Shown: positions 45,741 through 57,865, counted from the first letter of the stretch. The stretch: DNA of 60,770 nucleotides from Gnetum montanum (GCA_015680685.1 MNCI01006016.1:5120-65889); one strand, 5' to 3'. Numbers and translations: made by a program. Notes: generated by a model not told the origin, from the letters alone.

Positions 45741-47580
45741 ATGTAATGCCATGCCAATGATAAGGTAATGTAAAAGAGTGTTCGAGAATGTCCTTAGGCT
45801 ATGACGTTGAACTAGCACCCACAACATGGTCTGTTATGACCTTATACTAGACATCCATCATTTGCTATGACATTAGACTAGCACAGTGGTTTGCTAGGAC
45901 CTTAAACTAGCACAACATGGTTTTCCAAGATCTTAAACTAGGTTCATGGTCTACTAGTTCCTTAAATTAGTACATCATGTGGTCTACCAAGACTTAAAAC
46001 TAGGTTCGCAGTTCAACATCCACAGTTCAACACAGATAGTTTTGCAGACAAGTGAGCATGAATACTTCCAACCATCTATTGCCTACTCACACCTCTTGAG
46101 CATGATGGGGTGGGATGTTGTAGTTCTAGAATGAAGTTCACGTCATCAAGGAAAAATCCTCTGGAACATTTGTAGCATCACCATCCTTGGCATTTTGCTG
46201 ACCTTTTGGAGCTACCGTCACCATCGCCAATCATCTTGGTCGGAGCTCTCACCATCAGCATCACTTGTAGGAGAACCAAAGGTACTATGGCCCAGCCACA
46301 GCACTACCATCCTCTTACCCTCACCATTTCTTAAGCTTGGAAGAGCATCTAGTAGTGCAATTCTTCACCATGTTGTTGGGTTTTCTAGCTCCTATCTTTG
46401 GTGAGGACTAGAGCACCTGCATATCCAATGCCTCAATCCACTTGGGTGCTGACTTCTAGTGTGGCTGCTAGAGGTTTTGTAGCTTATCGCCACCAACGCC
46501 TGCATTGGTCTTCCTACTTTGGACACTGCATCCACCTATAACTGACACAGCACTCATGACCCTTGTAGTGCCCTTGAAAATAGGACTTTTCCTTCATCTC
46601 ACATGGTGTGGTTGTTTTTCTTATTTTCTCTATATTGTGTTTGTAGGATGAAGCCTTAATGATGTCAGTCAAGGGTGTGTTTCATCGTGGTGGCAAGTCA
46701 TTGCACTACTCCGATGTGTCTAATTTGACTTGCCAAGCTACTCAAAAGTGCACATCCTTATTATCCCTTTATAGCCTATTCATATTTACCCCTTTGCCTT
46801 ACATTTTTCTGCATTCGATGCAAGCTTCTTTGATGCACATAACACCCTTCTTTCAGTCAACTGTAGAACCCATGATAGATGTAACACAACTCATCTCATG
46901 GGGAGCCTTTGTGGTCTGGTCAAAGTCCCATGTGAATGCAACACATCTCATCCTAGGGAGGAAACACTTGTTCTACAGACATGATGCAGTTGCCTCTAAG
47001 TAAATTTTGTTAAGTGGCACATAGTCTACTTGGCAACAAAACATCTTCAAGAAAAAGAAGAAGAAGAAGAAGAGAGCAAATGAAAAAGAAGCAAGAAAGA
47101 AAAAACAAAAAGAAAATAGAGAGACAAAAGAAAAAAAAAACCCAAAGCAAAAGAAAATTGGGATAAAATAAGTGCCCAAATAAAAATAGCATAGTTGTCA
47201 TTTTACAATTGGTTGAACCCTAGATTGACCATCTCATAAGCACTTTAACAAGAGGTCAAAATCCTAGGGGTAGGCCCTCTCTACATGTTGACTCCCTCAC
47301 AAGCACTTCGACAAGGGATCATGCTTTGGTAATAAGCCATCGTAATGATGCATCCTGCATCCACATGTATAATGAGCATCCTTCCTACCTATTATCCCTT
47401 GACCCCTCTCCCTAACCTATTCCCTACCATACCTTATTCGCTTAGCACTCTCAAGCATAGTGAAGCGTTGTCTAATCGGGCATTGAGGAGTGGTGTTGGT
47501 GTTGTGTTCGTCGTGGTGTTTTGTATTCTTTGTTGATGTCTCTTGGGCCAATCCTCTAGATGTCAACAAAGAGAGGTCAA
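45741..47580 (+). other. F3 3' untranslated region with short repeats
   Basis: 45790-46020 holds five or six 40-55-bp repeats built on GACCTTAAACTAGCA/CATGGTCTACTA. The same motif occurs at the ends of both protease copies (34770-34870 and 36490-36650). 47050-47110 is GAAGAA-rich. The last 200 bp match the minus-strand DNA at 57860-57468, which precedes another F3 3' LTR. AACAAAGAGAGGTCAA ends the region, a likely polypurine tract. Confidence 0.7.
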
Positions 47581-48445
47581 TGAAACACCATCAATTTTAG
47601 GTTTCTATAGTTCAATGGAAAATGTGTTTAAGTGTCAAAAAAATTGGCAAATTTTTCTAAGTGTTGGTGATATGCTCTCCAACATAGCTAGCATAGCACA
47701 CATTAAGGTCTATTTTGCAAAATTTTTGTAAGTGTTAGTAGTAGTTTCATGAAAATTTTTCTAAGTGTCCTACTATGCTCTAGATCTACTTTCTATGGTC
47801 CCTAACATAGCTACTGTAGCACACACTTCCATAGCTAGTTTGCCCTAGCGTCAAGCCAAAAGTTGTTAGGGTCACTTGGGATGGATGAAATAGTTTCACA
47901 AATTTTCTATCTCCTGAGTTATCATGCTTACTATGGTCCCTAGCATAGCCAATGTAGCACATGTTCCAGTGGCCAATTCACCCAAGTACCAGGCTAGAGG
48001 TTGTCAGAATTGCTCGAGATGAACAAAATAGTTCATCAAATTTTCTATCTCTTGGGTTGCTACTCTTTGCTATGCTATCTAGCATAGCAAGCATAGCATA
48101 AGTTCCATTGCCTAGTTTTACCTAAGTGTTGGATAGGAATCTGTCAAGCTAGCTCGACATGGAAGGCACATTGACACATTTTCTAACTTCTGAGGCTACC
48201 TCTCCTACTATGACCTAGAGCATACCTAGCATACCATGAAGGAAGACTACAACTTTTATTAAAATTTGGCTAAGTGTCCTTGCTACACTCCCTAGTGTAG
48301 CTAGCATAACCAATGTGAAACATCAAAATTTTGCAAATTTTTACTAAGTGCTATGTTACGCTCTAGAGTGTAGCCAACTTAACACTAGAGAAAAGCCTTT
48401 GATAGCCTTGAAAAGCCTCTAGAACTCAGCGTCATCCTTCATCTA
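47581..48445 (+). repeat. F3 3' LTR, truncated
   Basis: TGAAACACCATC at 47581; parallels 28550-29410 through the palindrome array, then breaks near 48445 into an F1 LTR fragment. The TATA box and 3' half are missing. Confidence 0.87.
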
Positions 48446-48718
48446 GTTTTAAGTAGTTCTTCTCTCAACCCTTCTCTCCCAGTGCATGCCCGCAGTGTGG
48501 TGATTGTAATTGTATGACACCTTTATTTGAGTGTGACGTATTGGACATCCACATGACTGGAAATAAAGATCGAGATTACTTCATCATTGCAGCATTCACT
48601 TAGCTTAATTATTTACTTAATTGTTATTTACTGGTTTCTTAGTTAATCTCTTCTTATCCTAAACTCTTATTAAATGCAGAATGAGTACGACTTGATTTTG
48701 AGGATTTAAGTGTGACTA
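48446..48718 (+). repeat. F1 LTR fragment (U5 part)
   Basis: GTGCATGCCCGCAGTGTGG near 48483 and AATAAAGATCGAGATTACTT near 48562, then the stretch up to AAGTGTGACTA, match F1 LTR 2400-2655. Neither LTR end is present. Confidence 0.85.
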
Positions 48719-50417
48719 AATTTAGCTCTTAAATGATGGAGCTTTGAACTTATTTGCTCTAGAACTTCTCCAGCCATGTCTCTGTGAGTGTGACCTCTAG
48801 ATTAGATCATGGTCTTAGGACCTCATTTTACTTGGATTATACTATTTTTACTATGGTAATCTAGTGAATAGACTCCACCTTAGTCTCCTCATGCAAGGGC
48901 CTAATAACATGGGCTTCCTTGGTAGCTTGTTCTTAGAATAGTTGTTGTTACACCGTTCCTCTATATGGTCATTTTTCTTAGGGTTGTGGTGGCCATCCTA
49001 CTTGTGGTTCTTGCTTTGGTGCCATCTGCAATCACAAACATAATCTTGGATTAGTTATTTGGATATAATCCTATTTTAATTTGAATACCTTGCAACTATT
49101 CAATTAGGTTAAGTTTATTTGTCAAAAAGTTAAAATTTTATCATTAAGTTCTTATGTAGTAATCATAAAAATATGATAATATTTTATTCCCACTTCAATG
49201 GAGGTTGATTATTGATAGTAATTATTAGGAGAATTATTTTAATATTTTTTAATATCTTATCTATAGGGTATTAGAATAATTTCTATCAAATACCTAGTAT
49301 TTGATGCCCCCACAACATAAAGCATATCTTTGAAACTTGAGAATCAAAGAATAGGTAAAATTGAGTAAGTGGTTAGGCAGTCATCGCTCCTGAAAGTCTC
49401 TATGCTCTAAAAGCTTCAAACAATCCCTTGCCATTTGAAGAAAAATATAAAAAATAAGCTAAGTGTCACACACATTTATATTATTTTTGCACTTCATTGA
49501 TGGGGATACGTTGATAGGGTTACATCAATGTATTAGATTATGTCAACAAGGATGTGTTGATGTAGCTATTAGCAACATTTTTCAAATTTGAATTCTAGGG
49601 AATTTTAAAAGAGTTTGAGGTCAAAATGAAGAGCAAAATGGAAGCTAAAAAGCTAGGAAAAACTAGAAATAATACTTTTGAGATGTTGGTTTAGAAATTT
49701 GAACAATTTTGAATATATGGAATAATTAAATGGAAGGTGTTTCTTAAGCCAAATTAGCATAAAATTGGATGATGCAACCTATTGAGATTGTTAAAATCAA
49801 ATTTAGGCTTATGTTTATGGAGTTTAAATTGAAAGAGACCAAAAAATATGCAAGTGGGTTCTCCCTAAAGCAAGTGTTTGCCTAAGAACTCCCTTCCATA
49901 TCTCCATCATAAGGAGTCAATCGACATCTTGAATGATGAATGGTGATTTAGGTTAAATACCATATCCATGTAGAAGATTATTTGAAGATTATGTAATCTA
50001 TGAAACAAAAACTAATAGATGACCATGATACTAGGTAGTGAGATAAGAAAATGGAATGCTAGAATGATGGTAAGAGAAAGATTAGGAGAGTAAAATCTAG
50101 ATCATAGTCGCAGGAGATCCTTTTGTGGAACGTGTGATTAGAATAATCCTAATATTAATCCATTTTAAGTCTAGACTAAGTCCATACCATATTAAGTGGT
50201 CTCACATTGATATGTTCTTCCTCTCCTACCATCATGAGCTAACAACAACCACAAAGAATGATCATCACTTTAGGAAAATAAGAAAATAAAAGAAAGTAGT
50301 TAGAAATTATTTAGGAAGAAATTTGGGCCTTAGTTAGAGGGGTGCCTTTAGGCATGAGTAACATGTCTTTCCAACCTCATAAATAATGCTTGTATTCTAA
50401 GAGATCTTCAAAGGTAT
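48719..50417. other. No gene seen
   Basis: About 1.7 kb of AT-rich DNA without long frames, LTR landmarks or pol motifs on either strand. It is the target in which the second F3 element sits; TATTG precedes that LTR. Confidence 0.5.
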
Positions 50418-51908
50418 TGAAACACCACAAAATTCTGGGTCTTGACATCACGATTGCAAATTTGGCTAAGTGTTAGAACGATGGCACTTTTTGCACAGAT
50501 GTTACACTATGTAGCGTAGCACAGTTTTCAAGCTATGCAGTGTAGCACAACATGGCCCACTTGACTTTGCAAGTGTCCCATGTTCCACACATAACTTGGG
50601 ATAAGCATGGTCCCACCCACCACACCTCCACATGGCACTTGATCCACATTTTGGGCTAACCCTAGCCCTATAAATACCCTGGGAACCCAAGGGTTACATT
50701 CCTGGACTATTGGCATTCCCTAAGGGTTGGCATTCTTTAATTGTTGGCATCTCCCAATAGTTACGTTCCCAAACTGTTGACATTCCATAGTGGTTACATT
50801 CCTAGACCGTTGGCATTCCACAAGTGGTTGACATTCCTTAACTGTTGGCATTCCATAGCGGTTACATTCCTTGACCATTGGCATTCCCCAAGGGTTGGGA
50901 TTCCTTAAATGTTGGCATCTCCCAGCGGTTACATTCCTAGACCATTGGTATTCCCCAATAGTTAGCATTCCTTAATTGTTGGCATCTCCCAGTGGTTACA
51001 TTCCTAGATTGTTGGCATTCCCTAGCAGTTAGCATTCCTTAATTTTTGACATCTCCTAGCAGTTACATTCCTAGACCATTGACATTCCCTAGCAGTTAGC
51101 ATCCCTTACATGTTGGCATTTCCCAGTGATTACATTCCTGGACCGTTGGCATTCCCAAGTGGTTGGCATTCCTTGGATGTGAGCCTTTTTAAGCACGTGG
51201 CATTTGGCATTTTGGGGGAAGAGGGAGGTGGGGACTAAGCTCTGTGGGTGAACAAGACCCAGAGCACACCACACTGGTAGAGAGGTAGAGTTGCACATCA
51301 CGGCCCACTGCAACCCCATTGCAACCCTGCAAAACATTGTATGGTACATTGCGGTGGCCAACCTGGCAGGCACGGNGCCCTGCAGAACATTGTATGGTAC
51401 ATTGCGGTGGCCAACCTGGCAGGCACGGTTCATCATGACAAGCACCAGACTTCACGACTCAATGCCACCAAGGCTATGACTATGCTTCCACGATGCCTAT
51501 GGTACACTGTGTATATCTTTTTGAATTAATCATGCTCCCTCTTTTGGGGCGGTGCATTGTTGTTCTCAAATTCTATTACATTTCTCAAGCATTTCTCTCT
51601 AGCATTTAGTTTAATGCTTGTACTTTCTTACCATTTCATACATATTTGCACATTTGTGTCATTGTTCTTAGGCCAGGACATCCTGCTATGCTCTAGCTGA
51701 GTTGGACCCGATGACCATGCATAATGTAATATAAACTCTTTTCACACACAATCATTTTAACATCACATAAGTCCTTGTTTGATCGACAAGACCATTCAAG
51801 GAACCCCATTTCTATTCTCTCCAACACAGCCCTCGCACGGATTCGGGGTTAGGATATGTGCCTGATAACCTCTCGGTGTTCCAGCCATCGATATTTTCAG
51901 TCGCAACA
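50418..51908 (+). repeat. F3 LTR of the second element (1.49 kb)
   Basis: TGAAACACCAC to CAGTCGCAACA. GCACAGATGTTACACTATGTAGCG and the TGTCCCATGTTCCACAC module lie near 50495-50590, TATA box CCCTATAAATACCC near 50667, a minisatellite at 50700-51180, and a 50-bp duplication around the N at 51376. The 3' part from 51530 matches the first LTR from about 30105 (TTGGGG(C/T)GGTGCATT). Confidence 0.88.
50700..51180 (+). repeat. Minisatellite inside the F3 LTR, ~65-bp unit of two half-units
   Basis: Repeats of GTTGGCATTCC(C)(T/C)NAG and GGTTACATTCCTAGACC alternate. GGCATCTCCCAG-type markers recur about every 66 bp at 50914, 50980, 51045 and 51112. The minus-strand frame of 82 codons here is a repeat artefact. 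Confidence 0.85.
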
Positions 51909-51913
51909 GTTTT

Positions 51914-51931
51914 TGGCACTAGAAGGAGGGC
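51914..51931 (+). other. F3 primer-binding site, second element
   Basis: TGGCACTAGAAGGAGGGC five bases after the LTR end; it differs from 30440-30457 only at the fourth and fifth bases. Confidence 0.7.
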
Positions 51932-52239
51932 ATGAACCATTTTTGTCTACATTTTTGATTAGCACTTAGTTAAAACTCTGGATGTTCTAGAGAGCATAAC
52001 AAGTTCTCAGAGCATAGCAAGCTCTAGCGTAGCGAGTGTAGTGCTAGAGTTGGCCATTTTAGCAGTTTTCACACTTAGCACTTTTTTCCTGCATTTTCAC
52101 ACTTGGCATTTTTTTTTCTTTATTTCATTTTTACACTTATCAATTTTCCTGCTATCGGTAGATTTAGTCATTTTTTTCTCGTTTTCAGAGTTGCCATTTT
52201 CTACAAATAGTAACTTTCACAACCCGATCTGTGAATATG

Positions 52240-53905
52240 AATCCAAATCAATGTTCCACATCAATGTCTAACACGTTTGATACCAAAATCTAGCCAAAGT
52301 GTGCCACACTAAGCCTTGAACAATATAACTTCATTTGTGTAAAAATCCAACCCAACTTGCCTATCGATCGTGTGGAAAGGGAAGCGAAACAAGACTATGA
52401 ACTTGTCCACAAAGGAGGTCGTGAGTTCATCCCTTCAGCATTTGATATAATCTCACTGTCTGAACACCATCATAAACTCATATCATAGCTTCTCATGGCT
52501 AGAAGTCAAACCCTACAATTATTTCCAATAGAGCCTCAAGGTGGAGACAAGGAAGATGATTTTGCAGCCTAATCTGAACATGGAGATTCATACCATACCG
52601 TTAGTCCCCATGCCCATACGAACCCATTGTTTCAAACTTTCTTGGAAGAGACTATACTTCCACCACCAGCTTCTCTATGGGAAGTGCCCACTCCCATTCC
52701 CATCTTCTCCAAGTTCAACATTCAATCTAACACATCCACTTCCATCATACCATTGCAAATAGAATCCCAATAGCCTCCTCCTCAAACTAATGCAGGAACG
52801 ACTTTTTGACCGCAAGTGATTAGGATGCCATCGGTCATACCTGCTTCCACGTCCACCAATTACATACGTCAAGTGCAAATCCAACAAGCACCACTGATCA
52901 CTTCACAACCTGTAACTAGGTAGTGGGTCCCACCAGTTGTTTAGAAAAACCTACCTACTCATTATAGCGTACTCGTAGTATCAACCCCGAACTTCATCCC
53001 ACTGCAACAAACGATAGTCCAACAATCTCTCTTTCCAAAAACGGTGCAACAATCAAGTCATTATCAACCACCATCAACCCAACCTGTCGGTCTACCTACT
53101 GCTCAAGAGTGGGCAGATATGAAGAAAATGATGCACTTGTTAGCAGAAGAATTAAAACGCCTTAAAATTATGAACATCGAGGAAGTCAAGGTACTAGACT
53201 TCTATCAAGATAATCCAATTAACCCCTTAGTCCCACCGCGAACCTTGCCAAAGGGGGTTTCATTATCCTAGTTAACCAAATACAATGGAGATGGAGATCC
53301 AAACGCTCACCTAGTAACATTCAGAACATAATGTCTACTTCTTCAGGCATGGCCTCATGTGATTCTGTGTGTGTTTTCCATGTCCTTAACCGGAAAATCC
53401 CTAGACTGGTACTGATCTTTACCCCGTAGCTCCATATCTTCTCTAGAGGACTTGTTACACCAATTTGTCACCTGTTTCAAATACAACCTAAAAATTAAAG
53501 CCACACTAGATAGCCTGATTTAGATTAAACAAGTGCCATTAGAGCCAGCATAGAAATTTATCCAAAGGTGGAGTGCAACTCTTAATGAACTTCACAAGCC
53601 CATTTTGGAAACATATCTACTTACCATCCTTAAGGCAACTACGAATGACTTTGTTAAATCAAAACTTTATTATTTGAAAGCCCGTACCTTGAGCCAAGCA
53701 TTCGCACAAATTAAGAACATAGAAGAAGCAATGCAAGCTAGCAATGACCCTGCTTATGTGGCCTATAGGAACCAAGACACTCGCAAACAAAACACAACAG
53801 TGGAAACAATGGCCACAAGCACAAGAGCAAGAAACTGGGGCCTAATAGTTAAGCAACCCCGAATCCATGAGAGGGTCATGTTGGAGAAAATAGAAATGGA
53901 GTATC
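52240..53905 (+). pseudogene. F3 gag, second element
   Basis: Better preserved than the first copy. A Pro/Gln-rich half (52540-53100, with QPPSTQPVGLPTAQEW near 53065) is followed by a coiled-coil-like stretch (MKKMMHLLAEELKRLKIMN near 53119), LDFYQDNPINPLVPP near 53200, and the Gag core: KYNGDGDPNAHLVTF near 53279, SMSLTGKSLDWY near 53380, LEDLLHQFVTCFKYNL near 53440 and FIQRWSATLNELHKPIL near 53560. The open piece 53605-53913 (LKARTLSQAFAQIKNIEEAM) finishes it. It breaks off where an inverted LTR begins near 53906, so the zinc knuckle, if any, is lost. Confidence 0.85.
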
Positions 53906-54333
53906 TTGAATAGTCTTGTCAATCAGATAGGAATTTACGTGGTGTTAAAATGACCATGTGTGTGAAGAGTTTATACTACATTATGCACAAGCATTGGGTC
54001 TGGCTAAGTTAGAACATAGTAAGGTGTCCAGGCCTGAGAATTGTGATGTGAACGTGCAAATATGTATGAAAAGTAAGAAAATACAAGTGTTATGATAAAT
54101 GCCAAAGAGAAATGCTTGAGAAATGTAACAGAATTTGAGAACAACAGTGCATCGCCCCAAAAGAGGGAGTGTAGCTAATTCACAAAGGTATACACAGTGT
54201 ACAATAGGTGCAATGGAAGTGCAGTCATAGCCTTGGTGGTGTCAGGCTTTGAAGTCTGGTGCTCACTGTGTTGGACTGTGCCTACCGGGTTGGTAGCCAC
54301 GGTGTACCATGTGATGTTTTATAGGGCTGCAAT

Positions 54334-56320
54334 TGTACCGTTAGAAATCGTCAGCGAAAGGCTAGAATGAACAGACACTGAGAGATCTATAGACGAAATA
54401 GTAAGACCCTGCCTTCGCCTGAGGGCAAGATGGAAATTAATGGAGGCAGAGTACCTTGAATGGTTTGCACGCGGATCAAACAAGGACTTCTCCGAACATA
54501 CGCAATTGCGATGCATTGGGTTATACGTAAACAAATGCAAAACTAAATGTAAAAAAATGAAAACGAATGTAAACTATTTAAATAATGAAAATAGGAAAAA
54601 TGTGAATAGAAAAAATAATGTAAACTAAGAGAATCTAGGTAATAATGCAAACTGTTTGTATTGATAAACAATTACAATGTGCACCGGTTAGAATGCAGTT
54701 GCGAATTGGTCGCAAGGCAGACGTTTAGCCTCGATGGATGAGAACGGATGCTGGGAAGATGCAGGTTTTGGATTGTGGGTGTATAGTGTCCAAGTCTATA
54801 TGAAACCCAATGTAGGAGATTGATGCCCATATTTCCTCAGTATGTGAGATTCAAATTTTCCAACCTCGATCTAGTGGAAAAATAAGAGATTTATAGGATT
54901 TTGGGCATGGGATTCGGATTTGGGAGAAGATCAGCGGCTACGGGGTGAAAAATTTGGATCAAGTGACAGGTGTGTGCATTGACCAGATGCATGAAATGTT
55001 ACAATGTACAGCATCTAGCATGACCAACTTTTATGTTGGCGTATGAAACCCACAACGTATGAACTGGGCATGCTGAAAGAATTTGAAATTTACAAAAGAA
55101 TATTTATGTTACAACAAAGAATTGTGTCTTTGGCCTCTGGATCTATGCTATGGTGTATTGTTTTCTTCATTAGCATGTCTTGGAAGGCTTTGGCATGTCT
55201 CAGCATCAGCGTCCAGCGTCCAGCGTATGGGAATTAAGCGTCACAAGTGCACATGCTGTATCACATGCTACTGCATATGCTGCCATACGCTGCTCAACGT
55301 GTGCAACAAAAAAAGTGCATTTTGAACCTAATTTTGACCTCTGAAGCCTATTCTAAAGGTAGATCTGCATTTTTGATGTTTGAAGGATTCTACAGGTTAA
55401 ATTTGAGTGGATTTTACCTTGGATTTGATGCTATTTTGAATCACTTTGTGTTGGTTAGTCTGGGCTCATGCTGGCCAGCGTAAGCCTCAGCGTGACCAAG
55501 TGAAACTACCATCTCTGAAGCTGGTTTCTGTACATTGATGCCTATTTCTTGATGCTCGAGTGTTACTTGTCCTCCAAGGTGCTCTAGATGGTATCTTTTG
55601 ACTCATTTTGATGTAGTTTTAGGCCTGTTTTATGTGGTTACTTTGTTCATACACTGTGCAGCGTATGAAAAAGTAACCCTAGCGTAATCAAGTTAAAATG
55701 ACATATTTGAGGTCCAAATTTGAAGTTTTTAAAGCCTGTGAACAAGTACAAGTGCTACCGATCCCTGTGGGTTACTCTAGTGTTGAGGATGCTGCCTAAA
55801 ACTGCTTGTTTTGCCTTGTTTTTGCTTGGTTACGCTGTGCTTATGCTGTGCAGCATAAGCTCAGCGTATGAACTTAAGAATGCATCATTTGAGGGCCAAT
55901 ATTTGAGTTTTTGGAGCTTTCGATCATAAAAAACTACTGCCCAGCCCTTAGGAGTCGAATCTATGTCAAAATTTTTCCTTGAGATGTCTGAATTAGGCTG
56001 TTTTAGCTTGGTCATGCTGTGTAGCGTATGAAAATGTAGCTCTAGCGTAATCAACTAAAAATACCTCATTGAAGGCCCAAATTTTGATTTTCTAGAGGCT
56101 GGGAGCTGCTAAAGGCCTTGGTGAAGGCCATGGGGGGGGGGGGGGGGGGGGGGTNCGCCTGTGGGCCTTGTGGGGGACCTTGCCTATTGAATTGTGAACC
56201 ATCAGGGGTTGTTTTGGAGGCCTCCAAGTTTGGTCATCCTGTATTCATGCTTGGGTAGCTGCATGACTTAGCTTGAATCTTGTTTGAAAGTGCTAGGCCA
56301 AAATTTTGTGGTGCTTTTAG
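54334..56320 (-). mobile_element. F3-like solo LTR inside the inverted LTR
   Basis: 1987 bp flanked by a perfect 5-bp duplication GCAAT (54329-54333 and 56321-56325). On the minus strand it begins TAAAAGCACCACAAAATTTTG, one mutation of the TG end and otherwise like F3 LTR starts, and ends CGGTACA. The minus strand has a TATA box (CCTATAAATCTC) near 54895 and three or four ~190-bp units around CAGCGTATGAAA at 55460-56060. No internal domain or primer site is present. Confidence 0.85.
56132..56153 (+). other. 22-G homopolymer beside an N
   Basis: A G22 run followed by T and N at 56155. It is probably a sequencing or gap-closure artefact. Confidence 0.75.
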
Positions 56321-56609
56321 CAATGGGGTTGCACGGTAGCTGTGCCTCTTTGTTGGTGTGGTGTGCTCTGGTTCTCATTTTTGCATGAAGCTAAGTGCCA
56401 AGATGCCAAAGTGCCAAATGCCAAATGGAAGTGCCAACTACCTTACTGGTCAAAAATGGAAGTCAATGCCTCTCTTCACCCTCTTCCTCTTTTTTCCCCC
56501 TCTTTGAAACATTAGGGTGCAAGGGTACTTATAGGGCTAGGGTTAGCCCAAAATGCGAATTAGGTGCCACGTGGTAGTATGGTGGGTGGCACCATGGAAC
56601 GTTTTCTGC

Positions 56610-57090
56610 TGACCTTGTCCCATGTTACACGTAGGACACGGGATGCTGTTTGCTAGGCTTGTCCCATGCTATGTGCAGGACATGGGATGCTATTTGCTAC
56701 GCTTGTCCCATGTTATGTGCGGGACATAGGATGCTAGCTACTATGCTTGTTCTGTGTTACGTGCAGGACACAGGACGCTGGCTGCTGGCCTTGTTCCATG
56801 TTACGCATAGGACATGGAAGGTTGTCTACTACGCTTGTCCTGTGTTAGGCACGGGACACAGAATGCTGGCTACTATGCTTATCCCATGTTATGCATGGGA
56901 CACACGATGCTGGCTACTAGGCTTGTCCCATGTTATGCATAGGACATAGAATGCTATCTACTATGTTTCTCCCATGTTACGCATAGGACATAGGATGCTG
57001 GCTACTACGCTCGTCCCTTGTTACACGTAGGAAATAGGATGCAAGCTGCTACGCTCATCTCGTGTTACGTGTAGGACACAGGACGCAGGC
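56610..57090 (-). repeat. Tandem array of ~58-bp palindromic units in the inverted LTR
   Basis: Eight or nine units of the form GCTTGTCCCATGTTATGTGC / GGACATGGGATGCTGGCTACTA. Each contains inverted halves (GTCCCATG...CATGGGA). The long plus-strand frame at 56650-56949 is the repeat translated. It is followed at 57095-57290 by GCTACGCTATGCTACAC-type simple repeats. Confidence 0.88.
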
Positions 57091-57467
57091 TAGATGTGTT
57101 ACACTATGCTATGCTGCACAACTTGACATGTGTGCTATGTTATGTTACACTACCTAGCTTGACAAGTGCTACGCTACGCTATGCTACACAATGTGACATT
57201 GTGCTACGCTATGTAGCATGACATGGTGCTATGCTATGCTACATTGCATAGTGTGACAGGGTGCTATGCTGTGCTACACTAGATAGTGTGATAGGTGAAT
57301 CTACAAAAAGTGCCATCATTCTAACACTTAGAAAATTTTTGCAGATATGGCAATTGGAGTTGTCTACACTAAACACTTGGAAAAAATATGGGCAAAGTGC
57401 CACCATTTTGACACTTAGAAAAATTTGCAATCGAGATATTGAAACCCAAAATTTTGTGGTGTTTCAA

Positions 57468-57865
57468 TGGCCCCTCTTTGTTGATGTTTGGAGGAGTGGC
57501 CTGAGAGACGTCAATAAAGAATTACAAAACACCATAGTAGACATGCCACCAACATCATTTGTTGGTACAAGATCAGATGTCATTTTACCATGCTCAAGAG
57601 TGCTATAGGAATAAGATTATGTTGAGGGACAAGGGGTATAGGAAATGCTAGAGAGATGAAATTTAAATTGTGGAAATGAAATGCAACTAGTGGATCATGA
57701 TGTAAGATGCAAATTCAGCATGACTGACAGTGACTGTGGCATAAAGTGGTTCACCCTGAAACGTTGACCTCTTGTTGGAGTGCTTATGAGAGCCTCAAAG
57801 TCAATCTAAGGTTGGGCTCAAAGCTGTAGCATTGTCAATTTGTTTGGGGATGTGTTTCCCCCCTT
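57468..57865 (-). other. F3 3' untranslated region (minus strand)
   Basis: Reading down from 57865, CTTAGATTGACTTTGAGGCT, CATAAGCACTCCAACAAGAGG, CACTCTTGAGCATGG and TCAACAAAGAGGGGCCA parallel 47217-47580, the end of the first F3 element. The last of these is the polypurine tract before the 3' LTR at 57467. Confidence 0.75.

Larger units (their letters stand above)
28550..48445 (+). mobile_element. F3 Ty3/gypsy element, Tat/Ogre type, with nested insertion
   Basis: 5' LTR 28550-30434, primer site 30440, gag about 30890-32945, protease 33150-36655 (segment present twice), a reverse-oriented foreign insertion about 36660-42230, then RT, RNase H, a second (archaeal-type) RNase H and integrase up to 45740, a repeat-rich 3' untranslated region, and a truncated 3' LTR from 47581. 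Extra RNase H before integrase is diagnostic of the Tat lineage. Even without the insertion it is more than 14 kb. All domains are broken. It sits at the 5' edge of the CCR4 pseudogene in the opposite orientation. Confidence 0.87.
53906..57467 (-). repeat. Inverted F3 3' LTR, split by a solo LTR
   Basis: On the minus strand the LTR starts TGAAACACCACAAAATTTTG at 57467 and runs down to 53906, where it stops about 120 bp short of the expected LTR end. Pieces 57467-56321 and 54333-53906 match 50418-51790 of the other F3 LTR (for example GAGCACACCACAC and ACTCCCTCTTTTGGGGCG). A 2-kb solo LTR lies between them. The 50-bp block duplicated around the N at 51376 occurs once here. Confidence 0.85.

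Noticed and set aside
46973-47201. Phe/Leu-rich minus-strand frames suggesting membrane peptides
   Set aside because: They are the complement of a GAA/AAAGA-rich low-complexity tract.
50720-51445. Minus-strand frames of 82 and 118 codons
   Set aside because: They follow the minisatellite and the duplicated 50-bp block around the N inside an LTR.
56650-56949. 99-codon open frame rich in Cys, His and Met
   Set aside because: It is a translation of the ~58-bp tandem units and repeats with them; no independent coding signal.
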